From Bretschneidera sinensis (taxonomy: Eukaryota > Streptophyta > Magnoliopsida > Brassicales > Akaniaceae), in contig CM043698.1 of the NCBI GenBank assembly GCA_023935145.1, positions 72,856,001 to 72,920,000 of the forward strand: 64,000 nt of DNA, written 5' to 3'. Made by a program: the position numbers and the translations under genes. This document shows positions 1 through 11,443 of this stretch, one piece after another (the first letter of the stretch is position 1; each line of letters starts with the position of its first letter). The notes beneath the pieces are model-generated. The model saw nothing but the letters and a program-made list of their open reading frames with translations, was not told the origin of the DNA and did no database searches.

Positions 1-173
1 TCCAAGATAATGTTCTTTTCTTTCTCGGGCATCTCAGTAGGCAAGGTCGCTGGTCATTGCAGTGCTTCCACAACACCCTGTTGTACTAGCAGGGCTATCA
101 TCTTGACTCTCCACAAGCTAAAGTCGTTCTTTCCGGTGAATTTTTCGATGTCGAACTTGGTAGATCCTATCAT
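1..173 (-). pseudogene. Ty1/copia gag N-terminus (element continues beyond window)
   Basis: Read on the minus strand from the ATG at 171-173, the frame gives a typical copia Gag start: MIGSTKFDIEKFTGKNDF, then LWRVKMIALLVQQGVVEAL. Plant copia capsids share this F(D/N)G..NF..W...M...L pattern. An in-frame TGA at 54-56 interrupts it, so the copy is probably dead. Just upstream on the minus strand (about 180-204) is a primer-site-like TGGCGCCATCTGTGGG, followed by an LTR-like stretch. The rest of the element lies left of the window. Assignment to copia is firm; lineage is not determined. Confidence 0.7.
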
Positions 174-204
174 CGTGGTCTGATTTCCCACAGATGGCGC
201 CACT

Positions 205-739
205 TGTTATGAAATCTACCAAAAACCACTGAGTATGAACACAGAACAAGACAGAGCCAGATTCTAACCAAGTGAACACAAATCAACAATAAAAAAAAAA
301 CGGTAACCAAGAACACCAAAGCTTTACGTGGTTCAGTCAATGTGACCTACATCCATGGGGAAGGAATCAAAAGAATTCACTAAGACAATCAACAAAGGTT
401 ACAAGGCTTCAAACACAGGGATGAACTCTGTTTCATCCTCTCTCTCTCAAACCCGATACAAGTTTCCCAAGTCCCTCAATATGTTTCCCAAAACCTCTCA
501 TTACAAACCCAATTGATTTCCCTTGAACCCTCTCAACTCACTTACATAATTATATATAGCCAATGATCATTCCAAGTTGATCGGTTCACCAATCAGAAGT
601 TTTCTTTTCCTTTTACCAACTGTCAAGGCCACTGACAGTTATAACCGAGTTAGTTATGACAGTTTTGGCCTCTAACTGTTATAACCACCTCCTGATTCAA
701 GGCATTGCCTTAGTCCAGTAATTGTGAGTCACCACAACA
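205..739 (-). repeat. Putative 5' LTR of the minus-strand copia element
   Basis: The stretch begins TGTTATGAAA directly next to the primer-site-like sequence and ends near ACAACA, giving TGTT/AACA ends. On the minus strand it holds a TATA-like ggctatatataatt (about 545-562). It also has a GAACCACGTAAAG-type motif common near the 3' end of plant copia LTRs. The second LTR is outside the window, so the outer boundary is a guess. Confidence 0.5.
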
Positions 740-1264
740 ACTCCATTAGTATTTGAATTGATACTACTAAAAAACACACACCTAATGAAGACATGATACG
801 TGGATAGCCCCTAACCAAGACAACAAAGGTGACACGTGGATGACCCTAGACAATGCAGTTGGGCCTCTAGGACATCATTGCTCACACAGCTGGACCTCCA
901 CGTGGACAGCCCTTAAAACGAAACAGCGAGGTAAACACGCGGATGACCTAGGACAACGCAGCTGAGCCTCCAGGACATCTTTACCCACACAGCTGGGCCT
1001 CTACATCTTCATCGCCCTAGACGAAAGGGCCACCTCAACCCTAAAACCAAAAAGACTTAGGTGCGCATTCCAAAAGAGAGATTTTTTTTAAAAGAAAAAT
1101 AAAGGAAACATTGTCATTCCCATACTTCCTATTGCACTCTAACAAAAGCATTGGAGCATCCTCAGAGGCATCCCCTCCAGAGACCCCCTAGCTCAAGTTC
1201 TCTCCCTGTGCAGATTCCCTAGAGACCCGGCCTCCAACTCGGCAACACATTTTTGGCAGCAACA
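740..1264 (+). repeat. LTR-like leader of a Tat-type Ty3/gypsy element
   Basis: The stretch is richer in G and C than its flanks. It carries imperfect internal repeats (acacgtggatgaccct, cacacagctggacctcc and variants at about 830-1010). It ends in GCAGCAACA just before GATTTGCGCCGTCTATAGGG, a mutated form of the TTGGCGCCGTCTGTGGG primer site of plant Ty3 elements. The 5' boundary is uncertain, and no second LTR is present. Confidence 0.45.
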
Positions 1265-2805
1265 GATTTGCGCCGTCTATAGGGCATTACCATCTCTCGC
1301 TAAACAGTAAAAGTGAAAAAATTTAAAGAACTCATTTGTTGCTATGCCACCTAAACACACCGCCAAGGATGCCTTGTACCCGTACCCATCAGTCCGGATC
1401 GAGTTCCTCGTGCCGAATCCGATGCGCACCCCAACATGGCTACACTCCAACCACAGTTCGTAGAGCTCTCACAGTTAGTGGCCAACCTAGCCATCGAGGT
1501 TCATGGAGGGGCTCGCCAACCTTTTCCCACACCGTCACGGCTGGACCTCAGCCGTATCGGTTTGGCTAGCCGTAAGCTCCCTGTCGACGACTGTTCTGCG
1601 GTAGAGTCCTCCCTGCCTCGTGTGGCTAAGTCTAGAGAAATTCTCTTGTCCAGAAGCAGCAAGGGTCTCGGCAAGCGAATAGAAGATATGGAGGAACAGA
1701 TCAACGAAGCACTCAAGGGCCGTAACCACAGTGTCATGGACGAGCTCAACGTTCAGGACCCTCCCTTCACTCAGGAAGTCCTTGAGGTTGCCTCTCACTG
1801 AACTTCCGAATACCCTAGATTAAACCTTACAACGGTTCCACGGACCCCCTGGACCATCTCTAGTACTACAAAACCACAATGACGCTCCACAGACACTTCG
1901 ATCCCGTAATGTTTCGAGCTTTCCCCTTGATGCTTGAGAAAGCGACCGGGAGGTGATATTCTCGTTTAAAACCAAGGGGCATCTGCTTGTTCAAGGAACA
2001 AAGCTACGTCTTCGCGTCGCATTTTCTCAGCAACAAATGACCTAGGAAGACCTCAGAGTCCCTATTCAAAATCATCCAGTTAAAAGGGGAAAAACTCCAA
2101 GTCTACATATCAAGGTTCAATTCCGCGCCCTGGGAGATCCCTGACCTCGACCTCAGTGTCCAGATGTTGGCATTTAAAAATGAATTGAGACTTGGGATCT
2201 TCAGTTCAAAACTCAACAGGCAACCACCCAGCGACATGAATGAGATTTTTTCCCGAGCCAAGAAATATGTGCTGGAAGAAAATGACCAGGCATCCGAAGG
2301 GAGCGGGAAGGGGACGCAGAAAGGAAGAGAAGGTGCGCTGTCAGTCCACTCTGGGAGCCCATCAAACGACATTTTCGAGAGGACAGGCCAAGGGCCCCTA
2401 GGCCCTTCGAGAACTTCACCCCCCTCAATGCATCCAGGACCGACATCTTGATGCAAATCCAGGACAAGGGGATCTTATAGTGGCCCCCAAGACCGCTGTG
2501 CCTCAATGAGAACCTAAGAAAATGGTGCCAATTCCACAGGAACCACGGGCACGACACTGAATATTGCCAGACAATAAAACACCAGATAGAACCCTTCATC
2601 AATAGGTGGCAGTTAAAAGAGTTCACTGGGCCTCGAGCAGAGAAAATCGTGGAGCAACCCCGGAGGAGTCCCAAACTCCATTTCGGTCGGGATAGAGTGG
2701 TGTGGCCTACTCGGAAGAGTCCCGGGCCGAGCCACGGAGAACCCAGCCAAAAGAAGCCAGAGGCTGCTGCAGCTAAGGTCATCAAAACCATCTGTGAGGT
2801 TGTGT
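1265..2805 (+). pseudogene. Decayed Tat-lineage Ty3/gypsy gag
   Basis: A primer-site-like sequence at 1265-1285 is followed by an ATG at 1344 (MPPKHTAKDA). Gag-like blocks then appear in shifting frames. They include an acidic linker with MDELNVQDPPFTQEVLEV (about 1735-1795), a DPLDHL-like block near 1845, and SRFNSAPWEIPDLDLSVQ (about 2113-2166). The order and motifs match Tat-type Gag. The outer element at 29577-30368 plus 41167-42300 shows the same blocks. Several frameshifts and stops make this a pseudogene. Similarity ends near 2805, before any protease or RT. Confidence 0.65.
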
Positions 2806-2966
2806 AGTAGACGCACGGTCCTAAGTTCGATTCACTATGAGATCATACTCATGATTTAAGTGGGAGGTCGCGTCAAGGAGTTGGCATGCTATCATCTCTC
2901 TAGTTTGGAGCTGTAGAGCTAGGTTCCTAGGCTTGGTTTTGGAGGATTCTAAGTTATCAAAAAAAA
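2806..2966 (+). repeat. Possible tRNA-derived SINE fragment
   Basis: Where the Ty3 gag stops, a stretch begins with AGTTCGATTCA (2824-2834), close to the polymerase III B box GGTTCGANTCC, and ends in a short A-run near 2960. No convincing A box is visible upstream, where the gag sequence lies. Weak support. Confidence 0.25.
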
Positions 2967-5532
2967 TCTCTTTTTTTTTATAATATTTTTTACTGAACAT
3001 ATCTTATAAAAATCATTATATATTTTTTCTTCATCTTATTCACCAAACACACTCTTTAAAAACTTGAAAGTTAAAGAGATTTACAATCAACTACTATATT
3101 ATTACTGCAAAATCAGGTCTTCAAATATAGCCAAAATGGTGAGTAGGATTCAGCCATTATCGCTCACGCCATTCACGCATGGCTTTTTGGCATTACCTTA
3201 TAAATAACGTATACTTCCCTTTTCTGCTATGAATAGCTTATTCTCATCAGAATTCATCATTGCCATTTTCCACAATGGAATGAAGAGGTAGTGAAATTTA
3301 CGAGAGAGAGGATTTTTTATTTGTTTTAAGTTTACTTAACAAAAAAATTGAAAATCAATAGACCTTTTATAATGAAAATGCTTTGAAATTAAAGTTTTAA
3401 GAGCACATCACTGGGCTAATCTCATCACAACGGGGATGTCTCCTTATGTACTGATACGTTAAATATCGCATTATACATCTTTTCGGTTCCACCTCACTTT
3501 CTATTCCATTCGATCAACACAGATAATAATTTAATTTGTTAAGATAACTAAAAATAGAAAATTAGGTTCAACAACGCACAAAAATCATTGATTTTATAGT
3601 TTCTAACGAAGATGATAATGATTAGGGGAGTACATTGATTAGAAATACAAAAACAACAAAATACAACATAATTTTTTTTTAGTTACATGACAATATTTGT
3701 TATGCAATATTATGACAATAATAATGGATATCGTTAGTTAAATTATGGTCAATATGCTGAAAATTAATTTTATGTTTACATATACGACAAAATACTCGTT
3801 ATGTATGTTATTTGACAATAATTATCCTGACAGACATACAATAATCATTAATTTTGTTGTCGCTAATGAAAGTGGCAATAATTAGAGGAGTGCATACTTT
3901 GACGTCAAATGATTCGAAATAAAAATTAAGAGCGATAGAATACGACAAAATTTCTTTTTACGTATACAACAAAGTATTTGTTAAGTACATAGTTTCACAA
4001 TAATAAGGGATATTGTTAATTAGTTTAAATTATGGTCAATGTGTTGAAAAAAGGACTTAATTGTTTTATCACTATAGAAAAACAAAAGTGAAGAATATTA
4101 TGATTTGATTTCGATAAGAATGAAATAAAAAGAAATTAAATCTCCAAAATTCACATTGGAAATATCAAGAAACATTTAAGATTGTTGTTAATGTAAACAA
4201 ATATATTAATAAATTTATTATCCAATAAAAGTATAATCAATTACTTAAAATAGATAACAATTAACTAATTCTTCAAGAATCATTTAAGCAGCCTTTAATT
4301 TGTAATGTTTAATTTTTTTTTTTGTTCTAGCTAATACTCCTTGATGTGAGTTAATTTTGGAGCTCCAATATTAATTTTTTTCTTTGTACTTCTTTTTGTT
4401 TGCATTTTGAAATAATTAAGCACATTGAAAGAGCTAGTTATCCATTAAAGGATTTCCTGTAATCATCATTACATAAATAAACACACATCACCACTATTCT
4501 ATCAACAGATTTCACGTCCAAATGTTTATTCTTTATTTATTTATTTATTATAGATATTACATCTTACAAACACACATTTCTTAAAAAAAAAAAACAAAAA
4601 ACACGCATTTCTCTTATTTTATTATTATTATATATATCTTTGCTATTCCCTGAATTAATCAGAAAAAAAAAACATATTTACTATAATCATGATCACAAAT
4701 TCAAATTTACAAAAATGCTATAATTATAATTTCTTCTCGTATATTTTTCTTATTCTTGTCATGTTGAATTTGAGAAATTTTTGTTTTGGAAAGTTTTTTG
4801 TAAAAGTACTTTTCATTGTTAAATGAAAAGAAATTTTAAATAAAATCTCTCATAACAATGGTAAAAAAAAATTCATGGATCAATAAGTATAAACAAGAAT
4901 CTCGAATCTCGAATCTCTCTTTGAATTTACAGAAGCTTTTTCTGATGAAAATACTCATGCTTGAATGCATGCATTCTCATTGCTCCTATGCTTGAATGCA
5001 TTCATGGCAGCAGCCTGTAAATAAATAATTAAAGATCAAATAAACAATGTAGTTCGGTATCGAATGAAATAAATTGGAAACAGAAATATGTACATTAGAC
5101 ATTTTTCATATTCCTGCTTAGTTAGGGTTTCGGGCTCATCCAACCAAGGCAGCTCTTCGTGCTCATGAGAAAGAGAAAGAGAAAGAGAGCGTTTTTGTGA
5201 TGAGTGCTTTCTTCGACGTGGCAGCCATGGTCTTAAAAAACAACCACGTATACCCTTCTTCTCAATTGTAACCGTTTCAAAGTTTGTAGCCAATAACCAA
5301 AATGAGAAACTGCATGGCATTTAGATTTTAGCTAAGCAACTTTGAACTTCGTTTTAATTTTTTTTAGATGAATTAATGAAAGATTAATTATCCTTTAACT
5401 GAAATGATTGCTTTTCAAATATGACCAAGAAATTTTAGGTACGTTACTGACAAAACTACCCACAGACTTACATACATGGTTTTTCGTCTTTTAAAACCGC
5501 TACAAATACAATTGTATCAATCAACATCTTCT
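2967..5532. other. AT-rich intergenic DNA without a supported gene
   Basis: The stretch is very AT-rich with many homopolymer runs. It contains the degenerate dimer listed separately (3583-4050). No open frame here has a recognisable domain or codon pattern. An open frame on the minus strand (5036-5320) is discussed among the rejected items. Confidence 0.6.
3583..4050. repeat. Degenerate tandem dimer, period about 260 bp
   Basis: The block at about 3583-3764 recurs at about 3843-4050 in the same order. Shared phrases include aatcatt.attttrt, gattagrggagtrcat, an aatacracawaatttyttttt block, and a closing ttatggtcaat.tg.tgaaaa. Many substitutions and small indels separate the copies, so the duplication is old. 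Confidence 0.6.
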
Positions 5533-5707
5533 GGAGATCAACTAATATTCAATAAAAATTTGTGAAATAAAACTTACAGTACACATAAATTTTAATTATA
5601 AAGTGGTTCCCATTAAATCTCAAAATTTAAAGAATTCAAATTTATGTGCAAAAATAGTATATTGCATGCTTTACTTCATAAATTTTACTGTAGATGAGTT
5701 GATCTCC
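5533..5707. mobile_element. MITE, copy 1
   Basis: The terminal inverted repeats begin GGAGATCAACT on the left and end AGTTGATCTCC on the right. They extend inward with mismatches (AAAATTTGTGAAATAAAACTT against the complement of TGCTTTACTTCATAAATTTT). Two further copies lie at about 26585-26762 and, inverted, 29201-29360. There is no coding capacity. The superfamily is not assigned because the target duplications are unclear. Confidence 0.65.
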
Positions 5708-6195
5708 AACTTTCGATACTAATACCCCTGCTTTCTCCCAAAAAATAATTAAATATTATCAGGTTTATAACATTAATTAACTAAGGTTTATGGTTGTCAA
5801 AATAATTTTTGAAACAGTTTTGATAAAACACTGCTATATATTGGTCGCCGAGCTCAATTTAGTTCATTAAATTGCACAGTGAAATATCATTGGCATCTGA
5901 AACCATGGGATGAGATTATTTGTAGTAAAATTGGTATAATACACACGTAAATATATATTCTTTTAAATAATGAATTGAGTGAAATCCTTTATAATTCAAA
6001 TATATTATTTTATTTGTGTGCTACACGAGTAAGACAAGATCTAATCTGATCACCATAAACTTGATCTCCAAGAAAAAAAGATTCAAATCCCTCTTATACT
6101 CACGCTTCAAGTGACCCACTTGAAACTTTTAGAATTTTCTAAAAATAACTTTGAATTAAAACTGGTTCAAACTTCCATATACCGTTGTCATCCAA

Positions 6196-6198
<3 letters not shown>

Positions 6199-6256
<58 letters not shown>
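6199..6256. repeat. (AT)n microsatellite
   Basis: About 29 uninterrupted AT dinucleotides. Confidence 0.95.
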
Positions 6257-6260
<4 letters not shown>

Positions 6261-6560
6261 GATGTTTGGATTAGCTTAAAGCGAACTTTAGGTGAGATTT
6301 TATTTTAAAATTTACCAAAAAGGTAATCAAATTAAATCAAATCTTATTAAATTTCATTAAATAACAATTAAAATATCAATTAATAGGTGGTTTAATTAAG
6401 TTTTTAACAAATTTTAAAAAATAAATTTGAACTTTAAATTGACTTTAAGCTCGCCCGAACATATATTGTTGGTAATTTTATTAGAAAGCTTCATTTTTGC
6501 GTGAAAGATTGAAAGCACATGGCAAGAAAACAAAAGGCTATAAATGAGGATGAAGCATGC

Positions 6561-6776
6561 TGTTAATGTATTATATGGGCTTAGTCCCACATTGGTTGTG
6601 TATAGCTTTGCTTCTCCTATTAGCTTGTATAAATAAGATAATCCCACATTGGTTGTGTATAGCTTTACTTCTCCTATTAGCTTATATAAATAGGATAGCT
6701 CCCTTTGTAAGTAAATTACACCATTCAATACAATTCTTCTCTTTGTATTGTCTCACTTCCTCTCTTAAATTCAACA
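6561..6776 (+). repeat. Left LTR of copia element 1
   Basis: It starts TGTTAATG and ends TTCAACA. A 57 bp segment is tandemly duplicated inside it, from CCCACATTGG at 6586 and again at 6643. Each copy carries a TATAAATA box (6628-6635 and 6685-6692), so the LTR has two stacked core promoters. Confidence 0.95.
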
Positions 6777-6788
6777 TGGTATCAGAGC
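6777..6788 (+). other. Primer-binding site, initiator Met-tRNA type
   Basis: TGGTATCAGAGC follows directly after the LTR. It complements the 3' end of plant initiator methionine tRNA, the standard copia primer. Confidence 0.93.
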
Positions 6789-6796
6789 CTTAATGG

Positions 6797-6932
6797 TTCT
6801 CGGTATTTTAAGAGTTGAGTATGCTCTGTGATTGCCACTATTAGTGGATCCTTCACATCAGAAATTCTCGGTATATTAAGAGTTGAGTATGCTCTGTGAT
6901 TGCCACTATTAGTGGATCCTTCACATCAGAAA
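6797..6932 (+). repeat. 68 bp tandem duplication in the copia 1 leader
   Basis: TTCTCGGTATWTTAAGAGTT starts at 6797 and again at 6865. The copies are near-identical through to CACATCAGAAA. Confidence 0.93.
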
Positions 6933-7028
6933 AACTTCTAGTATATCCTTTTCATACCTGTCGGGTCATCACTATAGTCGGAGTCTCATTCTCCATCGAC
7001 ATCATCTCCGCTGTCACTTCTGTTTCAG

Positions 7029-7290
7029 AAACGCTGCTGCCACGTCAGCCTTAAAAGCCACATCAGCGCCACCTCACTGCCACCTCAGTGCCACGTCACC
7101 CGTTGACATCATCTCCGCTGCCGCTCCTGTTTCAGACACGCTGCTGCCACAGTAGCACCACATCAACAACACGTCAGCACCACGTTACTCGTTGACCGTC
7201 ACATCATCAGTTGACTGCCACGTCATCAGTTGACAGCTACATCACCGGTTGACTGCCACATCATCAGTTGACCGTCACATCACTGGTTTC
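7029..7290 (+). repeat. Short repeat array with GTTGAC and CCACRTCA motifs
   Basis: The leader here is built of short degenerate repeats. CCACGTCA/CCACATCA variants dominate to about 7175. GTTGAC..(C/A).CATCA units of about 21 bp then run to about 7285, overlapping the first codons of the open frame. TTGAC is also the core of the plant WRKY W-box; whether that matters here is unknown. Confidence 0.8.
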
Positions 7291-10200
7291 TTGGAGGTTC
7301 ACCTTCCTCTTTGCTCCTATGGCTGAATCAGACTTACCCCACCAACAGAGCACACACCAGAAGCCCTTATATTGCAAGTATTGTCATTCACAAGGGCATG
7401 AATTGCTCAAATGTCCTTCTCGCCTATATAAAGTCTGCAGAGAACCGGGTCACTATCTTGCAGACTGCCCTAAACTTCCATCTGGAAATCAGTCAAATGG
7501 GAACCAATATCACTCTCGAGGCTCATACAATCGGTCATATTCCAAGCCAAAGAATACTGCTGCCGTAACCACTGATGCTACACCAACTTCATCCAATTCT
7601 CCACCTGATTGGAGTGGTTTCTGCACCGTTCTTACCGAGGCTCTAAATAAAATCGGTAACAATATAGCCATGTCAACTACACCAGGTACATCCCGATGGT
7701 ATTTCGATTCTGCTTGTTGCAATCACATGACTTCTGATGCCTCTATTTTTTCCTCTAAAACCCGTGATGAGCATGCGCATACTATTCACACTGCCAATGG
7801 ATCAAATATGCTGGTCAGCCATACTGGACATGTTGATAGTTCTCATTTGTCTCTCCCTGACACATATTTAGTTCCTAATCTTACGCTTAACCTTATATCT
7901 GTTGGACAACTATGTGATCTTGGACTTGATGTGCATTTTTCTTCTACTGGTTGTCGTGTGCAGGACCCTCAGACAGGAAAACTCCTTGGAACCGGCCGTA
8001 AAGTTGGACGCCTCTTTGAGCTCACTCATCTCCAAGTCCCATCCTCACCATCACCAAATCAATCAGCCGCATCCATCCCAGCACTATCACCTGTGGAATT
8101 GTGGCACTCTCGGTTAGGTCATACTTCATCTAGCCCTCTACGTTCTCTTATTTCTAGTGGTCAGTTAGGTTCACTTCAGCATGAGTCTTTTCATTGTATT
8201 CATTGTCAACTTGCAAAACAATCAGCTTTACCTTTTAATGAAAGTCAGTCCGTTTCCCTTGCACCTTTTGATTTAGTACATTCTGACGTTTGGGGGCCTT
8301 CTCCTCATGCATCAATGGGTGGTGCTCGTTATTTTGTTATATTTGTGGATGACTATTCTCGTTATACTTGGTTGTTTCTTATGAAAAGCAGATCTGAACT
8401 CTTTCAAATATATTCTGATTTTTCTTCTATGGTTCAAACTCAATTCTCTCGGAATATCAAAATTTTTCGTTCAGATAATGCAATGGAATATAAAGACCAT
8501 GCTTTTCTAAACCTACTTCACAAAAATGGCACGCTCCCCCACCGCTCGTGCCCTGGAACCTCCCAACAAAATGGACGAGCTGAACACAAACATCGACATA
8601 TTCTTGACACCGTTCGTGCTCTACTCATTTCGTCATCATGTCCTGAACGTTTCTGGGGTGATGCTGCATTCACCGCAGTATACACAATCAATCGTGTCCC
8701 TTCCACTACAATCCAAAATCAATCTCCATTCGAGCGCCTTTTCGGTAAACCTCCTGATTACTCTAACCTCAGAGTCTTTGGTTGCGCTTGTTTTGTTCTT
8801 CTCAAACCACATGAACACAACAAATTACAACCAAGGGCTCATCTGTGTTGTTTCATTGGATATGGTATTGAACATAAGGGGTATCGATGCTGGGATCCTA
8901 TTTCTAAAACTCTTCGTATCTCTCGTCATGTCATTTTTTGGGAACATCAAATGTTCTCTTCCTTACGGTCATTTGACATATCAACCATCACTAACTCCAG
9001 ATTCTTTACTGATCCATCTATTAAGTTATTTCCTGAGAATCCAGTTTCAGGTACTGTTGAGTCCACCTCCGAATCACCAGCTGATATCACCCCTTCCGTT
9101 CCAGAACCACCAGTTGATCCTATCTCTCCAGACCCAGACCCAGACCCAGTTCCAGCTCCAGAACCATCAGCTGACCTCACCTCTCTGACTCAATCGGTCG
9201 TGCCCGAGGATATTCCTATGTCTGATGAGTCTACACCGACTCCCTCTGAGAGCCATCCTCCAGATCACCCCCGCAGATCTACCAGGGTAACTCACCCCCC
9301 TTCTCATCTTGCTGATTACCATTGTGATTATCATTGTTTTTCCACTATACTTCATCTGCATGAGCCTCAATCCTATAAGGAGGCTAGTACTAATCCTCTT
9401 TGGCAGAAAGCAATGGATGAAGAACTTCAGGCCCTAGCTAAAACTCATACATGGGATATTGTTGATCTACCCGCTGGAAAAACTCCTATTGGGTGCAAAT
9501 GGGTGTTTAAGATCAAGACACTTTCTGATGGCTCTATTGAACGATATAAAGCCCGACTTGTTGCCAAGGGATTTGCTTAGGAATATGGCATTGACTATGA
9601 AGAGACATTTGCTCCAGTGGCGAGGCTCACATCTGTCCGTACACTCATTGCTGTCGCCGCCATTCGAAGATGGACTCTATTTCAAATGGATGTCAAAAAT
9701 GCATTTCTGAATGGGGAACTTCTTGAGGAAGTCTATATGCATACACCTCCCGGCTTGGATGCCACTCGAAACAAAGTTTGTCGCCTTCGTCGTGCCTTAT
9801 ATGGTTTAAAACAAGCTCCACGTGCCTGGTTTGCCAAATTCAGCACTACCATTCATCAGTTTGGGTTCACACCGAGTGCTCATGATTCGGCTCTGTTTAT
9901 CTGCCATACTGCCAACGGTATTATCCTTCTTTTATTGTACGTGGATGATATGGTTATTACTGGAGATGATCCACATGGTATTTCTGAACTCAAAAAGTTT
10001 CTCAGTGGCCAATTCGAGATGAAAGATCTTGGCGTGCTCACTTATTTTCTTGGCCTCGAAGTCTCATCTAATTCTGATGGATTTTTTCTCTCTCAGGCCA
10101 AATATGCCTCGGACCTCCTTTCCAAGGCTGGGATCACTGACTCAACCACTGCCACTACTCCTCTCGAGCCGAATGTCAGACTTACCCCACTCGATGGTTC

Positions 10201-10891
10201 ACCTCTTCAGGATGCCACTCTATATCGTCAACTAGTTGGAAGTCTTGTATATCTTACTGTCACTCGCCCTGACATTGCCTATGCCGTTCATCAGGTCAGT
10301 CGGTTCTTGTCCACTCCTCGGACCACCCATTACTCGACTGTTCTTCGCATTCTTAGGTACGTCAAGGGTACTTTATTTCATGGGCTTCATTTCTCAGCAC
10401 AGTCTGCCCCCGTTTTACAAGCCTATTCTGATGCCGATTGGGCCGGAGACCCCACCGACAGACGTTCAACCACTGGTTACTGTTTCTTTTTTAGCAATTC
10501 TCTCATTTCCTGGCGTAGTAAGAAACAAACTGTGGTTGCTCGCTCCAGTACCGAAGCTGAATATCGTGCCATGGCTGATGCAACTCAAGAACTTCTCTGG
10601 CTTCGATGGCTACTCGCTGACATGGGTATCTCTTCTCCTGCTGCCACTATCCTACACTGTGACAACAGGAGTGCTATTCAGATCGCTCACAATGATGTCT
10701 TCCGCGAGCGTACAAAACACATCGAGAATGATATCCACTTCATCCGTGATCACATTCTCCAGAATACGGTTCGTCTACAATCCGTCAGTTCAGCCGATCA
10801 GACAGCTGACATTTTCACTAAGGCTCATCCACCCGGACGCTTTCACTCTCTGGTTTCCAAACTCAAGTTCACCTCCCACTTACCGCCTTGA
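7268..10891 (+). pseudogene. Copia element 1 polyprotein with one nonsense codon
   Basis: One frame runs 7268-10891, broken only by TAG at 9578-9580. Most relatives have glutamine there (GFAQ in RT), so a CAG-to-TAG change is likely. Domains in order: CCHC knuckle CKYCHSQGHELLKC and a defective second knuckle; protease with DSACCNHM; integrase with the HHCC zinc finger (about 8100-8220) and D, D, E in SDVWGP, RSDNAMEY and QQNGRAEH; RT with KNAFLNGEL and YVDDM (9938-9952); RNase H with SDADWAG, ending in TKHIENDIHFIRD. The capsid domain normally preceding the knuckle is missing. The true start may be the ATG at 7319 (MAESDL). Confidence 0.9.
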
Positions 10892-10895
10892 GTTT

Positions 10896-10904
10896 GAGGG
10901 GGGA
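10896..10904 (+). other. Polypurine tract of copia element 1
   Basis: GAGGGGGGA lies directly before the right LTR and is the expected primer site for plus-strand DNA synthesis. Confidence 0.85.
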
Positions 10905-11120
10905 TGTTAATGTATTATATGGGCTTAGTCCCACATTGGTTGTGTATAGCTTTGCTTCTCCTATTAGCTTGTATAAATAAGATAATCCCACATTGGTTGT
11001 GTATAGCTTTACTTCTCCTATTAGCTTATATAAATAGGATAGCTCCCTTTGTAAGTAAATTACACCATTCAATACAATTCTTCTCTTTGTATTGTCTCAC
11101 TTCCTCTCTTAAATTCAACA
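10905..11120 (+). repeat. Right LTR of copia element 1
   Basis: 216 bp, matching the left LTR at every position compared by eye, including the internal 57 bp duplication. It is followed by the target duplicate CATGC. Confidence 0.95.
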
Positions 11121-11338
11121 CATGCATTGAATTCATATACAGGAAGGCAAAGGCATAAGCTTGTAAAGGATGTTTGGCTTTTAGCTAGTACTGGCCACTC
11201 CTCCCCCAGGGAGACGGCCGTTATACTCTTAATTACTTACACTACTTTATAACTACATGTCCTTTAATTTCCATGTGCATCTGTATTACTTTCTTTGGCT
11301 TTCCTACCATGGCTTCTGCCACGTTTATCAAACACAGC

Positions 11339-11346
11339 TATATATA
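11339..11346 (+). promoter_or_regulatory. TATA box of the small two-exon gene
   Basis: TATATATA within cagctatatatagaatc lies about 100 bp upstream of the ATG at 11444. This is a normal plant spacing for a short 5' UTR. Confidence 0.5.
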
Positions 11347-11443
11347 GAATCTCTATATCTATGACCCCCTTCAATTTCTCATAAACAAGCCTAGCTATTA
11401 CTTGCAAAAAAGAATAAAGTCACTCTTTCTCTATTGAGAATTC

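Larger units (their letters stand above)
6561..11120 (+). mobile_element. Copia element 1, complete but gag-deficient
   Basis: The element is 4,560 bp. Both 216 bp LTRs appear identical base for base, and the target-site duplication is CATGC (6556-6560 and 11121-11125). The Met-tRNA primer site follows the left LTR, and a purine tract (10896-10904) precedes the right LTR. Coding order is zinc knuckle, protease, integrase, reverse transcriptase, RNase H, as in Ty1/copia. The short LTRs and sequence style suggest the Ale/Retrofit lineage (inference). The capsid half of Gag is absent. Identical LTRs imply a recent insertion. Confidence 0.95.

Noticed and set aside
5036..5320. 94-codon open frame on the minus strand with an Arg/Ser/Leu-rich middle (LPRRRKHSSQKRSLSLSLSH)
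   Set aside because: No recognisable domain, no promoter or splice signals, and the Ser-Leu run comes from a simple CTTTCT-type repeat. It could be an exon fragment, but nothing supports it.
6111..6308. Open frame with an Ile-Tyr dipeptide repeat
   Set aside because: Translation of the (AT)n microsatellite.
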